Assembly: GCA_013215945.1 (NCBI GenBank)
Contig: JABSOM010000007.1
Coordinates: 62,001-126,000 of the forward strand
Length of the DNA stretch: 64,000 nucleotides
Direction: 5' to 3'
Source: Campylobacteraceae bacterium
GTDB lineage: Bacteria; Campylobacterota; Campylobacteria; Campylobacterales; Arcobacteraceae
A model generated the notes under the pieces. It made no database searches. It was not told the origin of the DNA and saw only the letters and a program-made list of their open reading frames with translations. Positions 43,253-51,894 of the stretch are shown one piece after another. Both the position numbers and the translations under genes were made by a program. Numbering within the stretch: the first letter of the stretch is position 1; the number at the start of each line of letters is the position of its first letter.

Positions 43253-44389
43253 TAAAGCAAATAAAGCTAAAAGTGCTGTAATACTCATCATAATAAAAAT
43301 AGGAGTCAGGTTTGTTGTTTCAATCAAAGAAGCTAAAAAACCAATTAAACCTCCAATTGAAAACTCACTAATACCAATAACCGCATTTGCGACTCCTGCA
43401 TCTTTTTTAAAAAAATCCAAAGCACAAGCCATTGCATTTCCAAAAATAAAACCAAGCGAACCTATGTATAACATCAAAAAAATAAGTACAGCATATAAAT
43501 TGGGATTAAAAGAAATGACTATTAAAACAAGCCCTGCAAATATTTGTAAATATATTCCATATTTTAATATTTGTGCAGGGGGAATATCTTTAATAAGTTT
43601 GATATTAATACGTGTAAAAACAATCATAGTAAGTACATTTGCAGCAAAAAATAAAGGAAAAACATCTTGCGAAATAGAAAAATATTCCATATAAATAAAA
43701 GGGCTTTTTTGAATAAAAATAAACATTCCAGCAAAAGCAAAAGATACCGCCAAAATATAGGCTATTGCTTGTTTGTGTTTTAAAACATTAAGATAGGCTT
43801 GAACTATTTTAGTATTACTTCTCACGCCTGTTACGGGAAGTTTAAAATAGATTAGTATAAGAACAAAAAGAGAATAAATTCCTAAAAATAAGAAAATATA
43901 ATTCCATACAAAAAATGAGATAACAAGAGAACCTAAAGTAGGTGCAATCATTGGCGCTATCATCATTATAGAAGCAATGGTTGAAAAAACTTTTGCAGCT
44001 TCTTTACCTTTAAATAAATCACGAACAATAGCCCCTGTATTTACAACCGCCATTGCTCCGAAAAAGGCTTGAATACCTCTAAAAATATAAAGCAGTTCAA
44101 GGGTATTTGCCAAAAATAAAATAAAAGAAGAAATACAAAAGCCAAAGAGCCCTAACATTGCTGTATTTTTTCTTCCCATTCTATCGGATAATATTCCTCC
44201 CACAAATTGTCCAAAAGCAAAAAAGAATAAATAAATACTAATAGTAATTTCAATATTGGAAATTGCCACGCCAAAATCGTTTGCCATAGCAGGAATGGCC
44301 GGTAAATAGGCATCAATAGCTAAAGGAGTTACCGAAGACAAAAGCGCTAATAATAAAATAAGTTGTAAGTGATTGTGTGCTGTTTTCAT
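43244..44389 (-). CDS. Bcr/CflA-family MFS drug efflux transporter
   Basis: This ~381-residue major facilitator has 12 membrane segments. The TM1 region TPLAIDAYLPAIPAMANDF is the DHA1 Bcr/CflA signature, and the loop 2-3 motif is GGILSDRMGRKNT. The start chosen is the ATG at 44389 (MKTAHN). The frame remains open to 44476, but those 29 codons would overlap the divergent transporter's ribosome-binding site and are not family-like. It probably exports small drugs or metabolites such as sulfonamide or bicyclomycin-type compounds. The substrate is unknown. Confidence 0.87.
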   Translation of the reverse strand: MKTAHNHLQLILLLALLSSVTPLAIDAYLPAIPAMANDFGVAISNIEITISIYLFFFAFGQFVGGILSDRMGRKNTAMLGLFGFCISSFILFLANTLELLYIFRGIQAFFGAMAVVNTGAIVRDLFKGKEAAKVFSTIASIMMIAPMIAPTLGSLVISFFVWNYIFLFLGIYSLFVLILIYFKLPVTGVRSNTKIVQAYLNVLKHKQAIAYILAVSFAFAGMFIFIQKSPFIYMEYFSISQDVFPLFFAANVLTMIVFTRINIKLIKDIPPAQILKYGIYLQIFAGLVLIVISFNPNLYAVLIFLMLYIGSLGFIFGNAMACALDFFKKDAGVANAVIGISEFSIGGLIGFLASLIETTNLTPIFIMMSITALLALFALKR

Positions 44390-44431
44390 GAATGATATCA
44401 TACAAAAAACTGACTTTGAGTTTGCATTTGT

Positions 44432-44437
44432 TATACT
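44432..44437 (+). promoter_or_regulatory. -10 element of the plus-strand MFS gene
   Basis: TATACT in TTGTTATACTCC lies 31-36 bases before the TTG start. The same TTGTTATACT string recurs before the LysE gene. Confidence 0.5.
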
Positions 44438-44467
44438 CCTTTTAATATAGAAACACAGGATAAAAAA

Positions 44468-45667
44468 TTGAGCCAAAAATATTTGATGTATAAAATTATT
44501 GCTTTAGGAATATTTACTTTAATAATTGCCATGGGAGTAAGACAAAGTTTTGGAATGTTCTTGCCTAGTTTTGAAGAAAGCCTAGATATCTCAAGAGCCT
44601 CTTTTGGTTTAACCCTTGCAATTCAGCATCTTTTATTTGGTTTAGCCCAGCCTTTTGTGGGCTATTTAGCAGATAAATACGGCGGTTATAAACTACTAGT
44701 TGTAGGCTCTTTTTTATACACCCTTGGTTTATATGCCGTTACGCTTATAAGTGATGCTTATGGTTTATATCTCAGTTTAGGTTTTTTAATTGGGCTTGCT
44801 TTAAGTGCATCTACTTATGTAGTAGTTTTGGGAATTATTGCCAAAGTAGTGCCCTCAAATATAAGAAGTACTGTCTTTGGTTTAGCAACTGCTGCTGGTT
44901 CTTTTGGTATGTTTATTTTTATTCCTCTTACTCAAAAATTATTAGAAACTCTCCAAAGCAATCAAGTTTTTTATATCTTTTGTTGTTTTACGCTTTTAAT
45001 GCTAATTGCAGGTGCTTTAATGAAAGTAGATGCAAAACATGACATAAGTACAAGTACTGAAGAAATAAGTCTAAAACATGCCTTAAAAGTCTGCCGAACA
45101 CATAGTGGATATATACGTTTAAATATAGGTTTTTTTGTTTGTGGTTTTCATGTTGCTTTTGTAGCCACGCATTTTCCCACGTATTTAAGCGATGAAGGAA
45201 TATCTCCTTCTATTGCTATGTTGGCTTTTTCTTTTATTGGTTTGTTTAATATTATTGGCTCATTTACTTTTGGATATTTAGGGGACAGATATTCTAAGAG
45301 AAAACTTTTAGTAATACTGTATTTTTTAAGATCTATTGTATTTGCGTTAATGTTAATATTGCCATTTAATGACAATACAGCTTTATTATTTGGTGCGTGT
45401 ATTGGACTTCTTTGGTTAGCTACTGTTCCTTTAACCTCTGGTATGGTTGTTCAAATCTTTGGTATTAAAGCTTTAGGTACTTTATATGGAATCGTATTTT
45501 TATTCCACCAGTTAGGAAGTTTTACAGGAGCTTGGTTGGGTGGAATTGTTTATGATGAAACAGGGTCTTATAATAGTATTTGGTGGGCATCTGTCTTTTT
45601 AGCTATTTTAGCAGCCCTTGTACATATTAATATGGATGATAAAAAAATAAAAGCGCAAAAGTCTTAG
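44468..45667 (+). CDS. MFS transporter (oxalate/formate antiporter-like group)
   Basis: This 399-residue major facilitator has 12 membrane segments. It starts at a TTG with AGGA 8 bases upstream, and the next in-frame ATG at 44486 is the alternative. Early residues GVRQSFGMFLPSFEESL and the loop FVGYLADKYGGYK resemble the monocarboxylate/oxalate-formate antiporter branch. The gene diverges from the Bcr-type transporter, and the two could share regulation. The substrate is not readable. Confidence 0.83.
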   Translation: MSQKYLMYKIIALGIFTLIIAMGVRQSFGMFLPSFEESLDISRASFGLTLAIQHLLFGLAQPFVGYLADKYGGYKLLVVGSFLYTLGLYAVTLISDAYGLYLSLGFLIGLALSASTYVVVLGIIAKVVPSNIRSTVFGLATAAGSFGMFIFIPLTQKLLETLQSNQVFYIFCCFTLLMLIAGALMKVDAKHDISTSTEEISLKHALKVCRTHSGYIRLNIGFFVCGFHVAFVATHFPTYLSDEGISPSIAMLAFSFIGLFNIIGSFTFGYLGDRYSKRKLLVILYFLRSIVFALMLILPFNDNTALLFGACIGLLWLATVPLTSGMVVQIFGIKALGTLYGIVFLFHQLGSFTGAWLGGIVYDETGSYNSIWWASVFLAILAALVHINMDDKKIKAQKS

Positions 45668-45675
45668 ATTTTTGT

Positions 45676-45681
45676 TATACT
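45676..45681 (+). promoter_or_regulatory. -10 element of the LysE-family gene
   Basis: TATACT in TTTGTTATACTTTTT, 20-25 bases before the ATG, with an AAAAAGGAAA ribosome-binding site following. Confidence 0.5.
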
Positions 45682-45700
45682 TTTTCAAAAAGGAAAAACC

Positions 45701-46315
45701 ATGTCATATGAAAGCATGATTACATTTGCACTGGCTATATTTATTTTTGGAATTACTCCTGGACCTGGTGTTTTTGCACTTATCTCCAATTCTTTAAATA
45801 ATGGCATGAGAACCTCTATTTATTTAGGTGTTGGAATGGCAGTTTCAGATGTAGTATATTTAATTCTTGCTTTTTATGGTTTGGTTTCTTTGGCTAAAAA
45901 CTATGCTGGTGTTTTTGATTTTATTAGTATTGTTGGAGGTTTATATTTAATTTATTTGGGATATAAAATTTTTACAGCACCTATTGATAAAAATGTAGAA
46001 AATGTGAAAAAATCTTACCGTTCTTATTTTGGAAATTTTTCAAAAGGTTTTTTAATATCTGCTTCTAATCCCAAAGTGATTATTTTTTATATTGCATTTT
46101 TACCAACGTTTGTAGATTTAACTGCATTGAGTTCAAACGATATGATAATTATCTCCGTCATCACCTTTTGTGCATTAATGTGCGGTTTAATTCTTATTTC
46201 TTACTCAGCACACAGAGCAAGACAGTTATTAACAAAAGAGTCTTCTGTTAAAAAATTAAATGCAACAGCAGGTTCTATTATGGGATTAGCTGGGTTTTAT
46301 TTATTGGCTAAATAA
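45701..46315 (+). CDS. LysE/RhtB-family amino-acid exporter
   Basis: This 204-residue membrane protein has about six helices and the family signature GITPGPGVFALISNSLNNGMR at the first loop, shown here in part as GITPGPGVFAL. KGFLISASNPKVIIFYIAFLP is the conserved central segment (first residues KGFLISASNPKV). The family exports amino acids or homoserine lactone-like compounds; the exact cargo is unknown. It is monocistronic with its own promoter. It is the last ordinary gene before the repeat-rich accessory region. Confidence 0.88.
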   Translation: MSYESMITFALAIFIFGITPGPGVFALISNSLNNGMRTSIYLGVGMAVSDVVYLILAFYGLVSLAKNYAGVFDFISIVGGLYLIYLGYKIFTAPIDKNVENVKKSYRSYFGNFSKGFLISASNPKVIIFYIAFLPTFVDLTALSSNDMIIISVITFCALMCGLILISYSAHRARQLLTKESSVKKLNATAGSIMGLAGFYLLAK

Positions 46316-46428
46316 AGAGGTGACGATTCAACCTCTAGTGGGATAAGTTGCAAAGATTAGTAAGTATACTGTCACCGAAATTTGAAAGTGTATCTAGTGT
46401 AAATAGTATTTATAAGAGGGGGAAATAG

Positions 46429-46719
46429 ATGGGACTGATCTTGTATATAGTATTTTCGTTATTATTTCTTATCTTAATGTATAAGCTAGCAAATAAATAC
46501 AAACATATCAATATTCTAAGTACTCTATTAATGGTTTTGTGTAGTGTTTCTCTTATTTATTATAAAGAAACCTTACTTCATTCTGAACTTTATAATATAT
46601 TTCAATTGTATAGATATGGATATACTATGAAAAGTGCAACAATTATTGATACTTTTACTTTTTTTACAATGTTATCAGTAATATTTATTATGGGATATAA
46701 ATTAGTTTTAAAAAAATAA
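46429..46719 (+). CDS. Small three-helix membrane protein, unknown
   Basis: This 96-residue protein has hydrophobic stretches at about 2-18, 28-46 and 72-92. An AGGGGG ribosome-binding site six bases before the ATG supports translation. No recognisable domain. It lies between the LysE gene and the RAYT-derived repeats, so it may be a lineage-specific or transferred gene. Confidence 0.55.
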   Translation: MGLILYIVFSLLFLILMYKLANKYKHINILSTLLMVLCSVSLIYYKETLLHSELYNIFQLYRYGYTMKSATIIDTFTFFTMLSVIFIMGYKLVLKK

Positions 46720-46739
46720 AAGGCAGACCTCAAATTAAA

Positions 46740-46755
46740 GGGGACAGTTACCACC
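46740..46755. repeat. RAYT/REP end-like motif GGGGACAGTTACCACC
   Basis: The motif resembles, in reverse complement, the terminus GGTGACTGTCCAC found at the end of the second RAYT element (60827-60839). It marks the left edge of the repeat region. Confidence 0.45.
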
Positions 46756-46805
46756 TTAAAAAAACTTGAAATTTTAAAATTCATACTAGTCCTTTTCTTT
46801 CAATT

Positions 46806-46825
46806 AAGAGTAGATTTCTACTCTT
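46806..46825. repeat. Short palindrome AAGAGTAGA/TCTACTCTT
   Basis: Perfect 9-base arms with a TT loop. With one mismatch the pairing extends further out. It lies between the small membrane gene and the ATTACACCCC repeats and could be a terminator or an element end. Confidence 0.4.
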
Positions 46826-46847
46826 GATTTCCACAAGCTTTTAAAAT

Positions 46848-46925
46848 TAAAAATTACACCAAAATTACACCCCAGAGAAAATTACACCCCAAAATTACAC
46901 CCCAGAGAATGAATCTCCATTTTTC
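46848..46925. repeat. Left ATTACACCCC repeat array and RAYT-1 left-end copy
   Basis: Four AATTACACC(CC) units are followed by CAGAGAATGAATCTCCA, the same left end that flanks the intact RAYT at 57839-57870. It lies in direct orientation about 10.9 kb from that copy. Confidence 0.75.
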
Positions 46926-46994
46926 AATTAAATCAATTTTCATTAGATAATAAAATATATTATTTAAACTTTAAACTTTAAACTTGGGAATAAA

Positions 46995-47126
46995 ATTCTA
47001 ACAAGAATAAGAATAGATTTAGCGGGATATCAACATATAATTAATAGAGGTGTAAGCCGCTGTAATGTTTTTAATAATGATAAAGATATGTTTTTTGTTA
47101 TCAGTATTAGTACCACTAACTCGTAA
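46995..47126 (+). pseudogene. 5' remnant of a RAYT transposase
   Basis: The frame from 46995 to 47126 matches the first ~40 codons of the intact RAYT at 57935 (TRIRIDLAGY.HIINRG, CNVFNN, DKDMF). The upstream sequence also matches, back through the repeat. The start codon has changed (ATT in place of ATG), two codons are missing after CNVFNN, and similarity stops near 47098, leaving no catalytic HxH. It is therefore a dead fragment that carries the element's left end and sits just before the T2SS operon. Confidence 0.8.
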
Positions 47127-47266
47127 CAATAATTTAAATCTTAAATAAAGAAAATTTCTATTAAAATATAATACTAGACTTAGTTACCATTTTTATGCTA
47201 TTTTGTAAATAAAATTTGACATCATATTTATCTCTTTACGTATATTTAGATGCATTAGGAAAAAAT

Positions 47267-47641
47267 TTGAAAAACGCTTTCTCATTAATGGAATTAATTG
47301 TAGTTATCCTTATTTTGGGATTATTAGCCACTTTGGTACTGCCTAACTTAATTGGCAAAGGTGAAGAATCAAAAGCAAAAATTGTGTGTATTCAAATGAA
47401 GAGTATTTCTCAAACCTTAAAATTATACAAAATTGATTATAGTAGCTATCCAAGTACCCAAGAGGGGCTTAACATATTATCTTCAAAAAAGTATTTTGAT
47501 GAAGGTAAATTACCAAAAGATCCTTGGAAAAATGAATATATTTATACCCATAACGATGAAAAATTTGATTTGATTTCTTTTGGGCCAGATAAAAAAGAAA
47601 GTGTGAGCGATGACATTTATTACAGTAAATGCAGTAAATAA
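47267..47641 (+). CDS. gspG: T2SS major pseudopilin GspG
   Basis: This 124-residue protein is the major pseudopilin of type II secretion. A short leader KNA precedes FSLMELIVVILILGLLATLVLP, the pseudopilin helix with Glu5. The C-terminal part (YPSTQEGLNIL, LPKDPWKNEYIY, FDLISFGPDKKE) is the GspG-specific calcium-binding fold. The start is a TTG at 47267 with AGGA six bases upstream; an upstream TTG at 47216 lacks a ribosome-binding site. The residue before the cleavage site is Ala instead of Gly. It is the first gene of the operon. Confidence 0.92.
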   Translation: MKNAFSLMELIVVILILGLLATLVLPNLIGKGEESKAKIVCIQMKSISQTLKLYKIDYSSYPSTQEGLNILSSKKYFDEGKLPKDPWKNEYIYTHNDEKFDLISFGPDKKESVSDDIYYSKCSK

Positions 47642-48146
47642 AAAATCATCTTTTTCTTTAGTAGAATTAATACTTGTTATTGTTTTAATTTCACTTACTT
47701 ATACTTTATTTTTACCAAAAATGACTTTGTATTCGAATAAAAAAGAAAAACCAAGCTTGGTAAATATAAAAAGTTATCTTAAAAAACATTTTAAGTTTGA
47801 GGAAAATCTTACTTTTTCTTGTACGGATACTACTTGTTATATTTTTGTAGATAATAAGCGTATAGAGAATTTTGAAGTAAAAAATCTTTTCTCTTCAACT
47901 CCTGTTGTATATCAAAACAATGAAATCCTAGAGTTTTTAGATATTACAATAGATAATATTTCCTATTCTGTTGTTTTTGAATTGGCATTTGATAAGGACT
48001 ACAAAAGTAAAGACATTCTTCTTGAGGCCAATACCTTATTTTATTTTTATAATTCAATCCAAGACGAAGTACGTATATTTGAAACCTTAGGTTCATATGA
48101 AGATTATTACGAAAATTTAAAAATTGAGGTAAGTGATGCTTTTTAA
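47610..48146 (+). CDS. T2SS minor pseudopilin (GspH-like)
   Basis: This 178-residue protein has a pseudopilin N-terminus: NKKSSFSLVELILVIVLI after a ~13-residue leader, with Ser at the -1 position and Glu5 present. The rest is a beta-rich domain of unknown detail. It overlaps gspG by 32 bases and gspF by several bases. Position between G and F suggests GspH, but the globular domain is too divergent to confirm. Confidence 0.72.
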   Translation: MTFITVNAVNKKSSFSLVELILVIVLISLTYTLFLPKMTLYSNKKEKPSLVNIKSYLKKHFKFEENLTFSCTDTTCYIFVDNKRIENFEVKNLFSSTPVVYQNNEILEFLDITIDNISYSVVFELAFDKDYKSKDILLEANTLFYFYNSIQDEVRIFETLGSYEDYYENLKIEVSDAF

Positions 48147-49353
48147 ATATACTGGTATTGATTATGAAGGCAATAAAGTAAAAGCCAAAATTGAAGCTAT
48201 CTCCTTACATGGTGCCAAAGCTAAAATAAAAAATAAAAAGATTTTCATAAAAAGTATAGAAAAAGATGAGGCGATATTTAATACAAAACATTTTACCTTT
48301 AAAAAAAGAAAAATCAACAATACCTTACTTGCCACATTCAGTAGAGATTTAAGTATTTATTTAACAGCAGGAATTTCTTTGATAAATGCCCTTAAACTTC
48401 TTTCCCAATCTCATAAAAAAAATAAAAAACTCAATGCCTTTTTCACTTCTTTACATACATTTTTAGATGAAGGAAAAAATTTCTATACGGCATTAGAAGA
48501 ACAAAATATTTTTGAAGTCCCAGAATTTTATAAACAAAGTATTAAAATCTCCGAGAATGGGGGTTTGCTTCAAAGTGTTTTACTTGAATTAGCCACATTT
48601 CTAAAAGAACAAGATAGAATCAAAAAACAAATTTCACAAGCTATGATATATCCTATGTTTATATTAGGGATTTCTTTTTTAATGGTGGGATTCATGCTCT
48701 CTTTCATTGTTCCTAAACTTACAGCAGTTTTTGATCAGCTTGATCAAGAATTACCCGCTATTACTGTTTTCGTTATTAACTTAGGTGACTTTTTTGAAAA
48801 GAATTTTTTTTACTTAAGTTTTTTTCTTCTTATTTGCATTTTTACTTTTGTTGTTTGCCTTCATAAATATGAAGCTTTTAAATATGTTATAGATAAATAT
48901 CTTTTAAAAATACCTTTTTTCTCTGGTTTGTTAGAATTAGGCGAACTTAGCCGTTTTTCTTATATGAATTCTATTTTAATGCGCTCTGGTATCCCTTTTG
49001 TCCAAGCCGTACAATTAAGTTCAAATATTATAAAAAACTTACTTATTAAAAAGATATTTGAAGAAGGTGCCAGTAAAATAGTTGAGGGAGAAAAACTTTC
49101 AAAGGTTTTGGACAATAATAAACATTATAAGTTAGATGAAGCTTTTGTTCATGCTATTGCTATAGGAGAGGAAACAAGCACTTTAAGTGAAATACTAAAC
49201 AACCTAGCAACACTCTACAATGAATCCAATAAAGATAAAATCAATATCTTTTTATCTTTATTAGAGCCTATCTTCATGCTTCTTGTTGGTCTTATCATTG
49301 GTTTTATTGTAATTGCTATGCTTTTACCTATTTTTTCTATGAATATATCTTAA
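48136..49353 (+). CDS. gspF: T2SS inner-membrane platform protein GspF
   Basis: This ~405-residue polytopic platform protein has an N-terminal region (FKYTGIDYEGNKVKAKIEA) and two GspF domains. Three membrane segments lie near residues 170-195, 220-242 and 375-400. Signatures include TAGISLINALKLL and GEETSTLSEILNNLA. The ATG at 48136 is used, because AGGT lies just upstream. An in-frame GTG at 48133 is also possible. It holds the assembly ATPase GspE and the pseudopilus base. Confidence 0.93.
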   Translation: MLFKYTGIDYEGNKVKAKIEAISLHGAKAKIKNKKIFIKSIEKDEAIFNTKHFTFKKRKINNTLLATFSRDLSIYLTAGISLINALKLLSQSHKKNKKLNAFFTSLHTFLDEGKNFYTALEEQNIFEVPEFYKQSIKISENGGLLQSVLLELATFLKEQDRIKKQISQAMIYPMFILGISFLMVGFMLSFIVPKLTAVFDQLDQELPAITVFVINLGDFFEKNFFYLSFFLLICIFTFVVCLHKYEAFKYVIDKYLLKIPFFSGLLELGELSRFSYMNSILMRSGIPFVQAVQLSSNIIKNLLIKKIFEEGASKIVEGEKLSKVLDNNKHYKLDEAFVHAIAIGEETSTLSEILNNLATLYNESNKDKINIFLSLLEPIFMLLVGLIIGFIVIAMLLPIFSMNIS

Positions 49354-49354
49354 G

Positions 49355-50071
49355 ATGAAAAAATCTATCGTTTTACTGATTACTCTTCTTTTTATCTCTG
49401 CTATTTCACTTTTGGTTTTTAAGAACTTATCTTCAGGTGAAATATATTTAAGCAGTGTAAATAAAGAACATAACAATACACAAGTCATACTATTAATCAA
49501 AAATGCGCAAGAAGAATTGCTGTCTTATTTCTCAAAAGATGAGAGATATGATAGCTTTATATCAAAAAAAGAAGAACTAAGCCTTCCTTTTCATATTAAA
49601 GGCATTGATTTTAGTCTTACACTTTCAAAATATAATAAAGAGATTAATATTAATGACTTTAGTCTGAGTGACAAAAAAAAGAAAAAACTTTTTTTACAAA
49701 AAATAGAAATAATATTTAATGAAAATAATGGGGAGATAAATATTTTTAAAGACGTGGTAAATAGTTACTTCCTTCGCTATAAAATTACAAAAGAAAATCC
49801 AATTATTAACTCTAAGCAAGTTAATAATATAATGAGTGATTATCTTCAAAAAACTTATCGTAAAGAAGCAAATGAACTTATAGAGAAAATTGGATTTTTA
49901 CCCATCACTTTTAGAGAAAGTGAAAAGAAACAAAACAATAATATTCAATATATATTATGTACTTTAGACTTTAAAATAAATAAACAAGAATATCGTTCTC
50001 ATTTTATTTTGGATATTGAGAAAAAGACAAATAACACAGGAGTAATTGATTTTGCATTTACTTTCAAATAA
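49355..50071 (+). CDS. T2SS GspK-like minor component
   Basis: This 238-residue protein has an N-terminal helix MKKSIVLLITLLFISAISLL without the FTLIE motif, as is usual for GspK, which caps the pseudopilus. A large helical domain follows (INDFSLSD, INSKQVNNIM). It starts 2 bases after gspF and overlaps the next gene by 26 bases. The family call is based on position and the atypical N-terminus; sequence similarity is weak. Confidence 0.55.
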   Translation: MKKSIVLLITLLFISAISLLVFKNLSSGEIYLSSVNKEHNNTQVILLIKNAQEELLSYFSKDERYDSFISKKEELSLPFHIKGIDFSLTLSKYNKEININDFSLSDKKKKKLFLQKIEIIFNENNGEINIFKDVVNSYFLRYKITKENPIINSKQVNNIMSDYLQKTYRKEANELIEKIGFLPITFRESEKKQNNNIQYILCTLDFKINKQEYRSHFILDIEKKTNNTGVIDFAFTFK

Positions 50072-50981
50072 ACCAGTAAAGATATTTTTCTTAGAAAAAA
50101 ATACTACAAAAATTATTCCAAATGAAAAAATGTCTTTGATTTTATCTCCTGAGTTTTATTGGACCAGATTTTTTGAACTTCCTGTTAAATCAGTAGCTGC
50201 TGCTATAGAAATACTTCCTGATTTATTTGAAGAGTTTCTTCCCTTCAATAATTATTCTTATCAAGCTATAAAATTAGCAGATAGAAAATTTTTATGTTTT
50301 GCATATAATAATGATGAAATTTACAATATGATTAAAAAGTTAAAGTTTCCTATTTCACTGATAAAAAATATTTATTTTGCCCAGAATGAGTTTAAAGATT
50401 ATGAATCTTTTTCTTTAAATGAGACTAGTTATATGTACATAAATACGATTCTAGTAAAAGTACCTAAAAATGTAAACGTAAAAGAAATACCAGTACTAGA
50501 TAATAACTTACAAGGGTTAAAGCTATCAAAAACAAAAGTAGCATTAAAACTTTATAAAAGCCTTATAGATAAAAAATATCTTTATTTACTACTTACTTTT
50601 TTATTCTTCCTTTCCTCCCTTAATGTTTTAAAAATACTGATATATAAAACAGAAATTAACAAAAATAAAAATGAAATGCAAAATATAAAAAAACGTTATC
50701 ATTTACCTTCTACCATGCTTCAAACTAAGTCCATTATCAAGAATTATGATAAAAAGATAGAAGAAAATATCAAAATTCGGGCACAAATCAAGCATCTTGT
50801 TTTTTATAAAAAGATAGAAAAAAATATTATTTTCAAAAAAATAAAAATAGAAGACGATTCCCTAATTGTGTATGTTAATACTACAAATTCAAATAAATTT
50901 AAAAAATATATTGAAAAAAAATACTCTATTAAAAAAGCCTATTTTTTTAAAAATACCTTAAGAATTGAGTTGTTTATATGA
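50046..50981 (+). CDS. T2SS GspL-like inner-membrane protein
   Basis: This 311-residue protein has a cytoplasmic actin-like N-terminal half (about 1-170), a single membrane helix (about 180-198) and a short periplasmic region, the GspL layout. GspL anchors the GspE ATPase at the membrane. Starts are TTG: 50046 lies only 3 bases from AGGAG, while TTG at 50052 has a better 9-base spacing. It overlaps gspK-like and gspM-like genes on each side. Confidence 0.65.
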   Translation: MILHLLSNKPVKIFFLEKNTTKIIPNEKMSLILSPEFYWTRFFELPVKSVAAAIEILPDLFEEFLPFNNYSYQAIKLADRKFLCFAYNNDEIYNMIKKLKFPISLIKNIYFAQNEFKDYESFSLNETSYMYINTILVKVPKNVNVKEIPVLDNNLQGLKLSKTKVALKLYKSLIDKKYLYLLLTFLFFLSSLNVLKILIYKTEINKNKNEMQNIKKRYHLPSTMLQTKSIIKNYDKKIEENIKIRAQIKHLVFYKKIEKNIIFKKIKIEDDSLIVYVNTTNSNKFKKYIEKKYSIKKAYFFKNTLRIELFI

Positions 50982-51367
50982 ATAAGATAAATCCTTTGTA
51001 TATTTTACTTTTATTTGTTCTTCTTGCTTTTGTGAGTTTTTTCATTCTCGATCTTAAAAAAGAAGAAAATAAAAAATCGTTTGAATCTTTAAATATTTTT
51101 TTAAATACAGCTACACAATATGCCCATATTAAAAAGGATTGGTTAAACAAAAATAAAATAAAAAGAGATATTAATATAATACTTCGAAATTTTAGATCAG
51201 AACAGCTTGTAAAAGTAGAGTTACCAGCTTCCATTAAAATAAAAATGGAAACTAAGAATGAGAAAAAACTTGCTGCTTTTTTAAATAAACTACTTAATTC
51301 AAACTTTATATTTATAAAGCTTGAAATCACACAAAATTTAGTCTTAGCAGAGATAAGGTTGAAATAA
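50978..51367 (+). CDS. T2SS GspM-like protein
   Basis: This 129-residue protein has a short cytoplasmic start, one membrane helix (about 6-26) and a periplasmic alpha/beta domain, fitting GspM, the GspL partner. The ATG overlaps the gspL-like stop by 4 bases and its stop overlaps the next ATG (ATAATG). Identification rests on topology and gene order. Confidence 0.6.
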   Translation: MNKINPLYILLLFVLLAFVSFFILDLKKEENKKSFESLNIFLNTATQYAHIKKDWLNKNKIKRDINIILRNFRSEQLVKVELPASIKIKMETKNEKKLAAFLNKLLNSNFIFIKLEITQNLVLAEIRLK

Positions 51368-51894
51368 TGAAAAAACTTTTTAAACTCTTTTCTTATATCT
51401 TCTTTTTTCTTTTAATAATTCTTCTTACTTTACCTAAAGAAAACGTATATTATTTTTTTGAAAAAGAGTTAAAAAAATACAATATTGTATTCTCCAATGA
51501 AAAAATAAAAGAATCCTTTTTCAGCTTGGAACTCTCTTCTATAGATATAAATTTTAATAAATCATCTTTTTCATCTGTAGATGAAATTGATTTTACTTTT
51601 TATGTTTTCTATAATACACTTGAAATTAATACTATTAATATAAAGAAAGGTTTTATTGATTCCTATCCTTCTAAAATTGAGAAAGTGTATCTTTCTTATT
51701 CTATTTTTTCGCCTTCTTTCCTCAGCTTAAAAGCCCATGGGAACTTTGGTAAAGTAGAAGGCACTTTTTCTTTTCTTTCTAAGCGTTTGAAATTAAAACT
51801 TGATCAAAGCACTTTGATGGATATAAAATATAAGAATATTTTACAAGAAATGAAAAAAGAAAAAAAAGGTTATTCGTATGAATATCAATTATAA
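51367..51894 (+). CDS. T2SS GspN-like protein
   Basis: This 175-residue protein has an N-terminal membrane anchor (about 8-25) and a beta-rich periplasmic part (for example SPSFLSLKAHGNFGKVEGTF). GspN has this general layout and usually lies near gspC/gspM, as here. The similarity is weak, so the name is tentative. It overlaps gspM-like by one base and gspC by 17 bases. Confidence 0.5.
   Translation: MKKLFKLFSYIFFFLLIILLTLPKENVYYFFEKELKKYNIVFSNEKIKESFFSLELSSIDINFNKSSFSSVDEIDFTFYVFYNTLEINTINIKKGFIDSYPSKIEKVYLSYSIFSPSFLSLKAHGNFGKVEGTFSFLSKRLKLKLDQSTLMDIKYKNILQEMKKEKKGYSYEYQL

Noticed and set aside
44390-44476. N-terminal extension of the Bcr-type transporter
   Set aside because: It overlaps the divergent gene's start, has no ribosome-binding site and is not family-like; the first helix begins shortly after MKTAHN.
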